Below, piece after piece: positions 32,578 to 41,597 of a DNA stretch of 64,000 bases (position 1 is its first letter; every line of letters starts with the position of its first letter). Location of the stretch: NCBI GenBank assembly GCA_017436345.1, contig JAFSDH010000001.1, forward strand, positions 62,001-126,000. Direction: 5' to 3'. The DNA is from Bacilli bacterium (GTDB lineage Bacteria > Bacillota_I > Bacilli_A > RF39 > UBA660). Under the pieces are notes generated by a model. That model was not told the origin of the DNA. It saw only the letters and a program-made list of their open reading frames with translations, and did not search any database. A program made the position numbers and the translations under genes.

Positions 32578-34341
32578 ATGTTTAAGTTATTTAAGAAGTT
32601 TAATAAAAAACAAGTTATATTAATTATATGTAGTATTTTATTTGTTGCTTTTCATGTTGGAATAGAACTTAAGATTCCTGATTATATGTCAGAAATTACA
32701 GTTTTAATACAAACTGAAGGTAGTGAGCTTACTGATATATTAGAACAAGGGTTTATGATGATTGCTTGCGCTTTTTTAAGTTTATTAGCATCATTTATTG
32801 TTGGATATTTTGCTGCTCTTTTATCTGCTAGTTTTTCAAAAAAACTTAGAAAAGATATTTTTAGTAAAGTGTCTGATTTTAGTATGAATGAAATAAAGAA
32901 GTTTTCAACTAGTAGTTTAATTACAAGAACGACTAATGATGTTACGCAATTAGAAATGTTTATTGCGATGGGACTACAAGCAATGGTTAAAGCACCAATT
33001 ATGGCTGTTTGGGCTGTATCAAAAATACTTAATAAAAGTATAGAGTGGAGTATGTTAACTGGTGGTTGTGTAGTTGTTTTACTTATTACGATTATATGTT
33101 TAATGATTATTGTATTACCTAGATTTGCTAAGGTACAAAAATTAATTGATAAAGTTAATGGTGTTACTCGTGAAAATGTTACTGGTATTAGAGTAATACG
33201 TGCTTTTAATGCAGAAAAATATCAAGAAGAAAGATTTGATAAAGTAAATAGTGATTTAACAAGTATGCAGTTGTTTAATCAAAGATGTTTTGCAATTATG
33301 AGTCCGATGATGTATATTGTTATGCATGCTTTAACGCTTGGAATTTATTTGATAGGTGCTTATTTAATTAATGGTGCTGGTATGGTAGAAAAACTTACTT
33401 TATTTAGTAATATGGTTGTATTTACTAGTTATGGTATGCAAGTAATTATGTCATTTTTAATGCTTGCTATGATCTTTATGATGTGGCCTAGAGTACAAGT
33501 ATCAGCTAAGCGTATTAATGAAGTTTTAGATGAAGAAATTACTATTAAAAATGGAAAGTTAGATAATGATGATATTCATGAAGTTGGTACTATTGAATTT
33601 AGAAATGTTTCATTTAAATATCCGGATGCTGATGAATATGTATTAAAAGATATTTCGTTTAAAGTTAATAAAGGAGAGACAATTGCATTTATTGGTTCTA
33701 CTGGTAGTGGAAAAAGTACTTTAATTAATTTAGTGCCTAGATTTTATGATGCTACTGAAGGAAGTGTTTTAATAGATGGAGTTAATGTAAAAGATTATAA
33801 GCTTGAAGTTTTATATAATAAACTTGGATATGTTCCTCAAAAGGCAGTAATGTTTACTGGAACTGTTTCTTCTAATGTTAGTTATGGTGATAATGGTAAA
33901 AAGAAAGCTGATAAAGATAAAATTAAAGAAGCTATTGAAGTAGCTCAAGGAACTGATTTTGTTGAAAAGATGGATAAAAAGTATGATAGTCATATAGCTA
34001 GAGGTGGTACTAATGTTAGTGGTGGTCAAAAACAAAGGCTTTCAATAGCACGTGCAATTGCTAGAGATCCAGAAATATATATATTTGATGATAGTTTTTC
34101 TGCGCTTGATTATAAGACAGATGCTGTTTTAAGAAAAGAGTTAAAAAAATATACTAAGGATGCTACAAGTATGATAGTTGCTCAAAGAATTGGTACAATT
34201 ATGAATGCTGATAAGATAGTTGTTTTAGATAAAGGTAAATGCGTTGGAATTGGAACACATCAAGAATTATTAAAGAAATGTAAGGTATATAAAGAAATTG
34301 CTTTATCACAATTAAGTAAGGAGGAGTTAGACAATGGCTAG
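32578..34341 (+). CDS. ABC exporter half-transporter A (degenerate-site subunit)
   Basis: 587 residues: six membrane helices (~1-310) then the nucleotide-binding domain. Walker A GSTGSGKST and signature VSGGQKQRLS are intact, but Walker B IYIFDDSFSALD has Asp in place of the catalytic Glu, and the H-loop reads IVAQRIGTI with Gln. This is the non-catalytic-site half of a heterodimeric exporter like BmrC or TM287. It overlaps the next gene by 8 bases. Expected to export drugs or lipids together with its partner under MarR control. Confidence 0.92.
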   Translation: MFKLFKKFNKKQVILIICSILFVAFHVGIELKIPDYMSEITVLIQTEGSELTDILEQGFMMIACAFLSLLASFIVGYFAALLSASFSKKLRKDIFSKVSDFSMNEIKKFSTSSLITRTTNDVTQLEMFIAMGLQAMVKAPIMAVWAVSKILNKSIEWSMLTGGCVVVLLITIICLMIIVLPRFAKVQKLIDKVNGVTRENVTGIRVIRAFNAEKYQEERFDKVNSDLTSMQLFNQRCFAIMSPMMYIVMHALTLGIYLIGAYLINGAGMVEKLTLFSNMVVFTSYGMQVIMSFLMLAMIFMMWPRVQVSAKRINEVLDEEITIKNGKLDNDDIHEVGTIEFRNVSFKYPDADEYVLKDISFKVNKGETIAFIGSTGSGKSTLINLVPRFYDATEGSVLIDGVNVKDYKLEVLYNKLGYVPQKAVMFTGTVSSNVSYGDNGKKKADKDKIKEAIEVAQGTDFVEKMDKKYDSHIARGGTNVSGGQKQRLSIARAIARDPEIYIFDDSFSALDYKTDAVLRKELKKYTKDATSMIVAQRIGTIMNADKIVVLDKGKCVGIGTHQELLKKCKVYKEIALSQLSKEELDNG

Positions 34342-36289
34342 ACCTATGGGTGGAAGAGTACCTGAAAAATCAAAAGATTTTAAGGGCTCAATGAAAAGAT
34401 TATTTGTAAACTTAGAAAATTGGCGTTATCTATTTATCTTTGCTTTGATACTTGCAATGACAAGTGCAATTTTATCATTAAATGCACCTAATAAATTATC
34501 TGATTTTACTGATGTTATTACAAAGGGGTTACAACCTAATATAAATGAAAATACATTTAATGATATTATGAATGATCCTGAAATATCTGTTGAAGATAAA
34601 GTTGCTACAGGAGAAGTTTTATCAAAATTTAATGAAAATTTGTCGAGTAATGAAATGTTAGCGTTAATAGATGAATTACCTGAAGATGTATATGAAAAAG
34701 TTAAACCTAGTATCAATATGGAAGAAGTAAAGGAAATTGCTACTTTTTTAGGTATTTTATACATTAGTAGTGCAATTCTTAGTTATGTTCAATCATTTTC
34801 GATGGCAACTATTTCTAATAATTTTGCTAAGAGTTTAAGAACTAAGATTAGTACTAAGATAAATAAGTTACCACTTAAGTTTTTTGATCAACATGAAACA
34901 GGGGATATTTTATCAAGGGTTACGAATGACGTTGATTTAATTGGTCATAATATGAATAATAGTTTAGCTAGTTTAGTTACTGCGTCAACTTTATTTATTG
35001 GTTCATTGATTATGATGTTTGTGACTAATTGGATAATGGCATTAACGGCTGTTTTAGCAACTATCTTTGGATTTGGTATGATGGGATTAATTCTTAGAAA
35101 AAGTCAAAAATACTTTGTTCAAAGACAAATAGAATTAGGTGATTTGAATGGTCATATTGAAGAAATATATTCTGGGCATAATGTTGTTAAAGTATATAAT
35201 GGAGATAAAGATTCTTTAAAGGAATTTGATAGACTAAACAATCGTTTATATGAATGTAATCGTAAGAGCCAATTTTTATCTGGTTTAATGCCTCCAATTA
35301 TGGGCTTTATTGGTAATTTTGGATATGTTGCGGTATGTATAGTTGGTGCTTTACTTACAATGAATGATGTTATTTCATTTGGGGTAATTGTTGCTTTTAT
35401 GGTATATATTAGACAATTTACTAATCCTCTTAATCAAATAGCTCAAGCTATGACTAATTTACAATCTGTTGCGGCTGCTAGTGAAAGAGTATTTGAATTT
35501 TTAGATGAAAAAGAAATGTCTTCTCAAGAAAATGTTTCTAGACATTTAGATAAATCTAAAGTAAAAGGAAAAATTGAATTTAAAAATGTTAAGTTCGGTT
35601 ATGATGAAGGACGTACGATTATAAAAGACTTTAATGCAGTAGCTAAACCTGGTCAAAAAATAGCTATAGTTGGACCAACTGGTGCAGGTAAAACAACAAT
35701 GGTTAATTTACTTATGAAGTTTTATGAAATTAATTCTGGTAATATTTATATAGATGGTGTTTCAACTAGTGAATTAACTCGTGAAAATGTTCGTGATTTA
35801 TTTGTAATGGTACTTCAAGATACTTGGTTATTTGAGGGGACTGTAAAAGAAAATATTAAATTTAATAAAGATAATGTTAGTGATGAGGAAATATGGGAAG
35901 CTTTAAAGGTTGTTGGTGTTGATCATTTTGTAAAAACATTACCTAATAGTATTAATACGATTTTAAAAGATGATGAAAGTATTTCTGCTGGTCAAAAGCA
36001 ATTACTTACAATTGCTCGTGGTATGATTGTTGATGCACCATTTTTAATCTTAGATGAAGCTACGTCTAATGTTGATACTCGTACTGAAGAATTAGTTCAA
36101 AAGGCAATGGATAAATTAACTGAAGGTAGAACAAGCTTTATTATTGCTCATCGTTTATCAACTATTAAGAATGCCGATTTGATATTAGTTATGAAAGATG
36201 GTAATATTATAGAGCAAGGTAATCATGAAAACTTACTTAAAGAAAATGGTTTTTATGCAGAACTTTATAATTCACAATTTCAAAGTTAG
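34334..36289 (+). CDS. ABC exporter half-transporter B (catalytic-site subunit)
   Basis: 651 residues. Walker A GPTGAGKTT, Walker B FLILDEATSNVD with catalytic Glu and H-loop FIIAHRLSTI are canonical; the signature ISAGQKQLL is SAGQ rather than SGGQ. That matches the partner's degenerate site, as expected for a heterodimer. A ~90-residue insertion between helices 1 and 2 (TKGLQPNINENTFNDIM onward) forms an outside loop rich in acidic residues, unusual in size. The start lies inside the end of the previous gene. Confidence 0.92.
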   Translation: MARPMGGRVPEKSKDFKGSMKRLFVNLENWRYLFIFALILAMTSAILSLNAPNKLSDFTDVITKGLQPNINENTFNDIMNDPEISVEDKVATGEVLSKFNENLSSNEMLALIDELPEDVYEKVKPSINMEEVKEIATFLGILYISSAILSYVQSFSMATISNNFAKSLRTKISTKINKLPLKFFDQHETGDILSRVTNDVDLIGHNMNNSLASLVTASTLFIGSLIMMFVTNWIMALTAVLATIFGFGMMGLILRKSQKYFVQRQIELGDLNGHIEEIYSGHNVVKVYNGDKDSLKEFDRLNNRLYECNRKSQFLSGLMPPIMGFIGNFGYVAVCIVGALLTMNDVISFGVIVAFMVYIRQFTNPLNQIAQAMTNLQSVAAASERVFEFLDEKEMSSQENVSRHLDKSKVKGKIEFKNVKFGYDEGRTIIKDFNAVAKPGQKIAIVGPTGAGKTTMVNLLMKFYEINSGNIYIDGVSTSELTRENVRDLFVMVLQDTWLFEGTVKENIKFNKDNVSDEEIWEALKVVGVDHFVKTLPNSINTILKDDESISAGQKQLLTIARGMIVDAPFLILDEATSNVDTRTEELVQKAMDKLTEGRTSFIIAHRLSTIKNADLILVMKDGNIIEQGNHENLLKENGFYAELYNSQFQS

Positions 36290-36297
36290 GTGATAGT

Positions 36298-37239
36298 ATG
36301 TTAAGAAAAATAGATTATTTTTTCCGAAGAGCAGCTGCTTATTCTATTGATATTTTATTAATATCAATAGTCATTAATTCTTTAATTACTTCTAGTAAAG
36401 TTAATTTTCAGGTAGATGATTATAATAAGTATTATAGTGAATATTATCAAATGTATTTATCTTATTATGAGCATAATTATAATAATGGTGAAGTGAAGAC
36501 TTGTGATGATTTTAAGAATGCGATTGATACTTATAAATTAACTGAAGATAAATATGTATCTAAATATGAAGAGTTAAATGAATCTTTAGAAGATGAGAAA
36601 ATTACTAAAGAAGAATTTGATAAAAATTGTTCTAGTTTGGTAAATGAATATCAAGAGGATGTTTTATCTAAAGATGAATTTAAAGAAAAAGAAAATTATT
36701 ATACATATCATTTAGAAAAGAATTATGTAGTTGCTTATATAATTAATTTTGTAATAACTCTTTTATATTTTGTTTTATTCCAAGGTTTTACTTATGGTCA
36801 AACTTTAGGAAAGAAAATTATGCGTTTAAAAGTTGTTACTGATGAAGGAGAAAGAGTTAGTTATAAACAATTATTGATAAGATCTGTTTTCTTATTTAGT
36901 ATTATTTATTATGTATTAGAAACAATAGCTATTTTTGTTGTACCTATTAAGTATTTCTTATATATATATAATAGTTTATTATTCTTAAATTCATTATTAT
37001 CGATTATAATTATTATTTCGATAATAATTAGTAAAAATAGTAAAGGATTACATGGTCTTGTTAGTAAGACTAAAGTAATATTAATTGATTTTAAAGGTAA
37101 TGAAATAGATCTTGAAACGGGTAAGAGTGTGGTTGAACTTGAAGAAGAAAAGAAGTTAGAAGAAGAGGAAAATAAGAAGAAAACTGTTAGAAAAAAGACT
37201 AAAAAAACATCTTCTAAAATGGAAAATAAAAGTAAATAA
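36298..37239 (+). CDS. RDD family membrane protein with large loop and charged tail
   Basis: 313 residues, 8 bases after the exporter gene (TAGGTGATAGT), so part of its operon. FFRRAAAYSIDILLISIVIN is the RDD-type first helix, and FTYGQTLGKKIMRLKVV the second conserved motif. Between helices 1 and 2 is a ~100-residue Tyr/Glu/Lys-rich region likely outside the membrane. The C-terminal ~45 residues are Lys/Glu-rich (EEEKKLEEEENKKKTVRKKTKK) and cytoplasmic. RDD function is generally unclear; some are ion antiporters. Confidence 0.82.
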   Translation: MLRKIDYFFRRAAAYSIDILLISIVINSLITSSKVNFQVDDYNKYYSEYYQMYLSYYEHNYNNGEVKTCDDFKNAIDTYKLTEDKYVSKYEELNESLEDEKITKEEFDKNCSSLVNEYQEDVLSKDEFKEKENYYTYHLEKNYVVAYIINFVITLLYFVLFQGFTYGQTLGKKIMRLKVVTDEGERVSYKQLLIRSVFLFSIIYYVLETIAIFVVPIKYFLYIYNSLLFLNSLLSIIIIISIIISKNSKGLHGLVSKTKVILIDFKGNEIDLETGKSVVELEEEKKLEEEENKKKTVRKKTKKTSSKMENKSK

Positions 37240-37270
37240 AAAGAGATAACTATATGTTATTTCTTTTTTT
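37239..37270 (+). terminator. Terminator of the MarR/ABC/RDD operon
   Basis: AAAAGAGATAAC (37239-37250) pairs, with one G-T, to GTTATTTCTTTT (37256-37267) around TATAT, followed by Ts. Confidence 0.7.
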
Positions 37271-37303
37271 TATGATATATTATATATAATAGAGGTGACG
37301 TAT

Positions 37304-39568
37304 ATGAATAAAATGAAATATGACAATTATTTATTAGTAATATTAATTGTTAATATTATTTCGGTGCTTGTAGGACTATATTCTGATTCCTTTTTATTTC
37401 TTACTTTATCAGGTATAAATGTTGCTATAAGTATTTGGGGAAAAGATAAAGAAAAAATAGCTAAAAATAATGGTATTTATTTAATTATGTCTATTATTAA
37501 TTTCGTTTCGATGAAGTTTGTATCAGGTGGATTTTATATAGCTTTAAATATGCTTGTGTCAAAAACAGTAAGTTCTGAAAAGAAGGCTATTACTAAGAAG
37601 ATAGTAAAAAAAGAGGTTGTTGATCCACAAATTAGAAAAATTGATATTTTATTAAAACTTGGTGTTGGAATGGTTTTTATAGCAGGATTTGTTTTTGCAA
37701 CAACAGGCTGGTATTCTCTTAATTCAATAATAAAAGTTTTTATATTTATAATTATTGCAGCTTTATTTATTGGATTATCTAAGTTTTGTGAAAAAAAGAT
37801 TAAAATTAAAGCAACTATATATTTATATTGGTTACTTGGGATGGCTTTTATCGTTTTGGCATTTTTAACGATAGGCTATAGTGAACTATTTGGTAATTAT
37901 TTCTCACTTTTAGGAGAAGGTAATTTATTATTTATTACTTTTTGTTTATTAGTTGGATCTATTTTGGGAATGATTACTTATTGTAATTTTAAAGAGAAAT
38001 TATTTTTAAATATTGTTTATTCTGGTATATTACTTTCGATAGTTTTATTAGCGGAGTATTTCGGATTAGTAATAGATGAAATCTTAATATTGGTATTACC
38101 ATTATTAACTATTATTAAATTATTTGATTTTGATAGGGATAAAGATATATATACATTATCGATTTTTACTGATATATGTTTATGTATTTTAGGAGTTATA
38201 TTTATTAGTTTTATTGGAATATATTCTAATATGATTGCGACTATTGCATTATCAATTTTATTTATATTTAATATTTATTATTATATATATAAAAATAAAG
38301 AATCTGATTTTAGTATGTTTGCATCTGCTTTATCATATATTCTTTTAGTACCTAGTTTAATTCTTATATTAAAAGATGATTCTAGTTTATGGGTTACTAT
38401 TACAACGTTTTTTGTTACATTCTTATTTTTAATCTCTTTATTATTTAAGAATGTAAAATTAAAAACATCTTCTTTAGTAACGGCTGATATAATTACAATG
38501 CTAGTGTTTTTAATTTCAACTAATGGTCCGGTATGGTTACCGTTATTTGTTGCACTTTTCTCAATATTAATATGTATCGTATGTACGTATATTGATAAAT
38601 TAGATGAATATGATTTTGAAATATTTATTCATCCAGTTAAGATTTCAATGTTATTATTTGGAAGTATATTTTTATTAAATCATTTTTTTGCTTTTGAAAA
38701 TATTCTTGGTTATTGGTTAAGTTCTACTTTACTTACATATATTTTGATATATAGTTTGGGTAGAAATAAACGTATTGTTGATATATATGAAAAGTTTTCT
38801 TTGGTAGCTATTGTTATTTCGTTGTTATTTACAAATGCTATTCCTAATTTAATTATTTCAATAGCAATATTTGTTAGTATATTACTTTTCTATGCTGATG
38901 TTAATTGGACTAAAAATTGTTCTAATTCGTTTAAGAATATAGTATTTGTACTTTTATTAATAAATGTTATTGTTAGTTCTTATGCAATAGAAAATTCATT
39001 AAATGCTTATATAAGTTTTGGTAATGCTAATTATTTCTTTGCTAATATTTTTAGTACTATTTTATTCTTATTAATTGGTATATTTCATAGAGGAGATAAT
39101 GTTAAATTAAATTTATCTTTATTTGCAGTAATAATTCCAATAATTTCACTTATTGAAAATTATTCAGATATAGAATGGGTATCTATTATATTACCTTCAG
39201 TATTTGTTTATTATTTAACATTTTGTATATGTAGATTATTTAATGAAAATAATCAATCTAAAAGTATTATTGGATATATGGGATATTCATTTGCCTTTTT
39301 ATTAGTTTTATTTAGTTCTAATGGATATGTTTTAGCGTATACGTTTATTTTGTTGTTTATATCAATTTTAATTGGATATTTTGATAAAAACTATAATGCT
39401 TTATTTAAAGTATCTGTAATAGCTTTAATAATAGAAATTGTATATCAATTAAAAGAGTTCTGGAATTTAATACCAGCATGGTTATATTTATTGATTGTAG
39501 GACTTGGGTTAATTATTTTTGCGACTTATAAACAGTTAAAAATTGTTGAAAAAGGAGATAAAAAATAA
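37304..39568 (+). CDS. Large polytopic membrane protein of unknown function
   Basis: 754 residues from the ATG at 37304 (GAGGTGACGTAT). Not recognised. Roughly 20 hydrophobic helices in pairs, a basic patch near residues 85-110 (KKAITKKIVKKEVVDPQIRKID), and no large soluble domain or catalytic motif that I can see. The layout recalls DUF2157/DUF2339-type membrane proteins, but I cannot confirm homology. The last base is shared with the ATG of the next gene, so the two are translationally coupled and probably work together. Confidence 0.8.
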   Translation: MNKMKYDNYLLVILIVNIISVLVGLYSDSFLFLTLSGINVAISIWGKDKEKIAKNNGIYLIMSIINFVSMKFVSGGFYIALNMLVSKTVSSEKKAITKKIVKKEVVDPQIRKIDILLKLGVGMVFIAGFVFATTGWYSLNSIIKVFIFIIIAALFIGLSKFCEKKIKIKATIYLYWLLGMAFIVLAFLTIGYSELFGNYFSLLGEGNLLFITFCLLVGSILGMITYCNFKEKLFLNIVYSGILLSIVLLAEYFGLVIDEILILVLPLLTIIKLFDFDRDKDIYTLSIFTDICLCILGVIFISFIGIYSNMIATIALSILFIFNIYYYIYKNKESDFSMFASALSYILLVPSLILILKDDSSLWVTITTFFVTFLFLISLLFKNVKLKTSSLVTADIITMLVFLISTNGPVWLPLFVALFSILICIVCTYIDKLDEYDFEIFIHPVKISMLLFGSIFLLNHFFAFENILGYWLSSTLLTYILIYSLGRNKRIVDIYEKFSLVAIVISLLFTNAIPNLIISIAIFVSILLFYADVNWTKNCSNSFKNIVFVLLLINVIVSSYAIENSLNAYISFGNANYFFANIFSTILFLLIGIFHRGDNVKLNLSLFAVIIPIISLIENYSDIEWVSIILPSVFVYYLTFCICRLFNENNQSKSIIGYMGYSFAFLLVLFSSNGYVLAYTFILLFISILIGYFDKNYNALFKVSVIALIIEIVYQLKEFWNLIPAWLYLLIVGLGLIIFATYKQLKIVEKGDKK

Positions 39569-40494
39569 TGAATTCTTATAGTTACTTTGAATCACTTAAG
39601 TTTGATCATGATAGGGTAATGAAAAAGAATATAAGTAGGGTTGTTGGATTAAAAAATATAAAGGTAATTGGTAAATATAAAGAAAAGAATAAATATAATT
39701 ATGTTTTTTTAGGAGATAAGATTATTGATACTAAAGATATAATTATATTGATAGATAATAATTTGTTAAGAATAGATAATTTAGATGAGGTTAAAAGATT
39801 AGATAATTATATGAATAATTATAGTGAAAATATAGATTTTTTTAATCGAAATAAATTTAAGAAGAGATATTCTTTAATAAAAGATAGAGTGTTATTATCT
39901 TTATATAAAGAGATAATAAAAGTATATGATTATTGTAAGAAGTATCATATTAAAGTAAAAGATATATATTTGATAAATTATGATAAGAATTTAAATAATA
40001 ATAATATGATTAAGGAATTAGATAGTTTAGTTAGTGCTTATTTACTTGATTATGAAGATCGTATTAATTATATTTATGATTATATGTGTAATTATTTAGA
40101 TAATGAATTTAATGAATTTAATTTATGTGATTTTGTTGATAATAAGTGTGTTTCGAGAAGAGACTTAGAATGTAGTGGGTGTAAAAATCCGGTTGTATAT
40201 GGATGTTGTTATACGAAAGGAAGAGTTTGTCCTAATTTAATTAATAGTAGATGTACGATTAAAAGTTTACCATGCAAGTTTTTTACTTGTAGATATTTAG
40301 AAAAGAAAGGTATTAAGTATCGACCTTGGGATTATTTATTAATTAGATTGTTTTTAAATCGTAGACAAATGATTGTTTTAGATCAATCTTTATATACAGA
40401 AAAAGAGATTATTATAGCTAAGTTAGTAAAAAGAAATTATATAGATTATTTATATATGGGAATAAGAAAAGTTACTTATAATGTTTTTATATAG
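39568..40494 (+). CDS. Unknown protein with a dense cysteine cluster (YkgJ-like chelating region)
   Basis: 308 residues. The first ~190 residues are Lys/Asn/Asp/Tyr-rich and helical. Residues ~190-250 hold 11 cysteines: LCDFVDNKCVSRRDLECSGC, YGCCYTKGRVCPNLI and SRCTIKSLPCKFFTCRYL. The CPxL...C.I...PC...CR order resembles the YkgJ family of putative Zn/Fe chelating proteins. Likely metal or Fe-S binding (inference). Translationally coupled to the preceding polytopic membrane protein; a hairpin terminator follows. Confidence 0.75.
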   Translation: MNSYSYFESLKFDHDRVMKKNISRVVGLKNIKVIGKYKEKNKYNYVFLGDKIIDTKDIIILIDNNLLRIDNLDEVKRLDNYMNNYSENIDFFNRNKFKKRYSLIKDRVLLSLYKEIIKVYDYCKKYHIKVKDIYLINYDKNLNNNNMIKELDSLVSAYLLDYEDRINYIYDYMCNYLDNEFNEFNLCDFVDNKCVSRRDLECSGCKNPVVYGCCYTKGRVCPNLINSRCTIKSLPCKFFTCRYLEKKGIKYRPWDYLLIRLFLNRRQMIVLDQSLYTEKEIIIAKLVKRNYIDYLYMGIRKVTYNVFI

Positions 40495-40517
40495 AAATCT
40501 TAGGATTTCTTTTTTTT
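40493..40517 (+). terminator. Terminator after the Cys-cluster gene
   Basis: AGAAATC (40493-40499) and GATTTCT (40504-40510) around TTAG, with a seven-T tail. Confidence 0.8.
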
Positions 40518-40545
40518 ATGTGTAAATATATTAGTAAAGATATTT

Positions 40546-40573
40546 AAGAAAAAGATAATGGTTTGTCGAATTG
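40546..40573 (+). promoter_or_regulatory. Possible sigma-H-type promoter of the spoIIAA-sigF operon
   Basis: AAGAAAA (40546-40552), 12 bases, then GTCGAATTG (40565-40573). Bacillus sigma-H promoters follow RnAGGAwWW-N11/12-RnnGAATww, and the spoIIA operon is a classic sigma-H target. One mismatch in each box. No TATAAT vegetative promoter is close by. Tentative. Confidence 0.35.
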
Positions 40574-40615
40574 ATTTTTTTCTTTTAATCTTTATTTTAT
40601 ATTTGAGGTGATGTT

Positions 40616-40918
40616 TTGTTGAGAGTTAATTATGAATATAAGGGAGGTGTATTATTTGTTAGGTTAAATGGGATATTAGAAAGTAGAAATATTTATTTAC
40701 TTAGTAATTCTATTAAACAAATTATTAGGATTGGAGGGATTAAATATATAGTTATTAATTTGGAAGAAGTAAGATGTTTAAATGATAGTTATATTAGATT
40801 TTTAATAGACGATATTAAAGATAGTGAGGTTTATTTATGTGGATATAATAGTTTCAATTATAATAGTAAAGTTTTATTAAACAAAGAAGTAAATGTATTT
40901 AATTATATAAATATTTAG
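40616..40918 (+). CDS. spoIIAA: SpoIIAA-like anti-sigma factor antagonist (STAS domain)
   Basis: 100 residues; TTG start after GAGGTGATGTT. STAS fold: LFVRLNGILESRNIYLLSNSIKQ and YIVINLEEVRCLNDSYIRFL. The Asp57-Ser58 pair falls at the same position as the phosphorylated Ser58 of Bacillus SpoIIAA (usual motif MDSSGLG). In Bacillus, unphosphorylated SpoIIAA removes SpoIIAB from sigma-F in the forespore. Here the sigma-F-like gene follows after 7 bases, without spoIIAB. The sequence is diverged (NDSYIRF instead of MDSSGLG), so the call rests largely on position and fold. Confidence 0.75.
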   Translation: MLRVNYEYKGGVLFVRLNGILESRNIYLLSNSIKQIIRIGGIKYIVINLEEVRCLNDSYIRFLIDDIKDSEVYLCGYNSFNYNSKVLLNKEVNVFNYINI

Positions 40919-40925
40919 GAGGCTT

Positions 40926-41582
40926 ATGATAAGAGATATTGTTATAGAGGATTATGATAGGTTAATATATAGTATTATAAATAAATATAGTTATTTTGGA
41001 GAGATAGATGATTTATATCAAGTAGGGGTAGTTGGTCTTTTAAAAGCTTTTGATAATTATAATAGTAGTTTTGATACGAAGTTTTCAACTTATGCACATA
41101 CTTATATTTTAGGTGAAGTTTTAAAATATATTAGAGAAAATAAAGTTATGAGAACGAGTAGAGAATTGGTTAAGTTAAATAATAGGATAGAAAAAACAAG
41201 GGAAATATTAATGCAGAAGTTTATGAGAGAAGTATCTAATAGTGAGATAGCTTCTTTTTTGGAGGTAGATGAGGAATTAGTTAATGAAGCGATTGTTGCT
41301 AGTTATTATGTTAAGAGTTTGGATTATGAATTAAATGATGAAGGAAAAGAACTTAATTTATATGATAGTATAAGTTTTGAAGAAAAGGGATATAGTAGTG
41401 ATATTATTGATTTAAGAGATAGTTTAGATAGCTTAAGTGACGAGGAAAGGAGACTTATTAGATATAGATATTTTGATGATCGAACGCAAAGTGATATTTC
41501 TAATGAATTAGGAATTAGTCAGGTGAAAGTTTCTAGAAGTGAAAATAAGATACTTAGAAAGTTACGTGATAAACTTAATTAA
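40926..41582 (+). CDS. sigF: Sporulation sigma factor, sigma-F type
   Basis: 218 residues. Region 2 is EIDDLYQVGVVGLLKAFDNY, DTKFSTYAHTYILGEVLKYIREN; region 3 follows from about residue 75; region 4 helix-turn-helix is RTQSDISNELGISQVKVSRSENKILRKL. These match sigma-F/G of Bacillus closely. It is shorter at the N-terminus (~35 residues less than Bacillus SigF) and starts almost at region 2. Operon position after the SpoIIAA-like gene favours sigma-F over sigma-G. Ribosome site AGGAGGCTT. Confidence 0.87.
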   Translation: MIRDIVIEDYDRLIYSIINKYSYFGEIDDLYQVGVVGLLKAFDNYNSSFDTKFSTYAHTYILGEVLKYIRENKVMRTSRELVKLNNRIEKTREILMQKFMREVSNSEIASFLEVDEELVNEAIVASYYVKSLDYELNDEGKELNLYDSISFEEKGYSSDIIDLRDSLDSLSDEERRLIRYRYFDDRTQSDISNELGISQVKVSRSENKILRKLRDKLN

Positions 41583-41597
41583 TATAGAAGGAGTTGT

